A stretch of DNA of 64,000 bases. Origin: Cydia pomonella. Lineage: Eukaryota > Arthropoda > Insecta > Lepidoptera > Tortricidae. Below the pieces are notes generated by a model that was not told the DNA's origin, did not search any database, and saw only the letters and a program-made list of their open reading frames with translations. Where the stretch lies: assembly GCF_033807575.1 (NCBI RefSeq), contig NW_026907811.1:186001-250000 (forward strand). Direction: 5' to 3'. This document shows, piece after piece, positions 63,766 to 64,000 of the stretch; positions within the stretch are counted from its first letter, which is position 1, and every line of letters begins with the position of its first letter. The translations under genes and the position numbers were made by a program.

Positions 63766-64000
63766 CATGCATGTTAATTCATAAATTATGTTGTAAGTAC
63801 GTATAACAATGAAAATGTAGCCTACTTATAAATAAACCAGGGTATTCATTACATTGCAGTAATAATTATATTAAGTAGTACATTGTTAATAACTAAAAAA
63901 AATACTATTTACATACATGTACCTTCTTACAGTTAAAATGTCCAATTAAAATAAAATTATGATTTATACAGGAACTATTTTCAGGTGCAGTCATTCTATA
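63766..64000. other. Window edge, nothing identified
   Basis: AT-rich sequence to the end of the window without recognisable features. Confidence 0.4.

Overview
This is a eukaryotic, AT-rich, repeat-dominated window, almost certainly from an insect and most likely a moth or butterfly. That placement is an inference from a tRNA-headed SINE with a lepidopteran-type tail, a dispersed 57-base repeat carrying the CATACGGCCCGCCTGATGG motif, a Jockey/CR1-like LINE tail, and the mix of piggyBac, Harbinger, hAT, P, Merlin/ISXO2, BEL/Pao, copia and gypsy sequences. I see no complete conventional host gene. The only host-like loci are a THAP-domain gene broken up by insertions (48.6-59 kb) and an unidentified two-exon gene (32.3-33.4 kb).

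Layout. 0-8.5 kb: the tail of a Polinton/Maverick-type DNA polymerase B, a TATA/initiator promoter before a small orphan ORF, a LINE relic, several MITEs and a SINE. 8.5-15.3 kb: two piggyBac elements with recognisable ends. One has two frameshifts in A-runs. The other has a single CGA-to-TGA-type nonsense codon and perfect TTAA flanks. 17.8-26.5 kb: a tandem array of 2.5 copies of a ~3.45-kb unit holding a Merlin/ISXO2-like transposase, a P-element-like transposase and a small N-terminal exon that would splice in frame onto the P-like exon. 27-36 kb: an internally deleted gypsy, a MITE with an 8-bp target duplication, two hAT relics and an orphan gene. 39.6-48.1 kb: a Tigger/pogo element bounded by TA, carrying a Harbinger element and a 5.25-kb transposon inside it. 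48.6-59 kb: the broken THAP gene, containing a BEL/Pao fragment, a second Harbinger, a 101-bp satellite and an intact copia element with identical LTRs. 59-64 kb: a deleted hAT with an 8-bp target duplication, a MADF-only Harbinger derivative, and tyrosine-recombinase and gag relics.

The main discovery candidate is the 5.25-kb element at 42235-47481. It has ~290-bp terminal inverted repeats, a 5-bp target duplication (AAAGA) and one uninterrupted ~1434-codon ORF. The ORF combines N-terminal zinc-binding pairs, a central block with a possible D/H/E catalytic layout, an XPG/FEN1-like nuclease block, and a C-terminal CXC cysteine-rich domain. Other points of interest are the amplified P/Merlin array with a shared Glu-to-Lys change at the third catalytic position, and two Harbinger families whose MADF and nuclease genes are interlocked on opposite strands.
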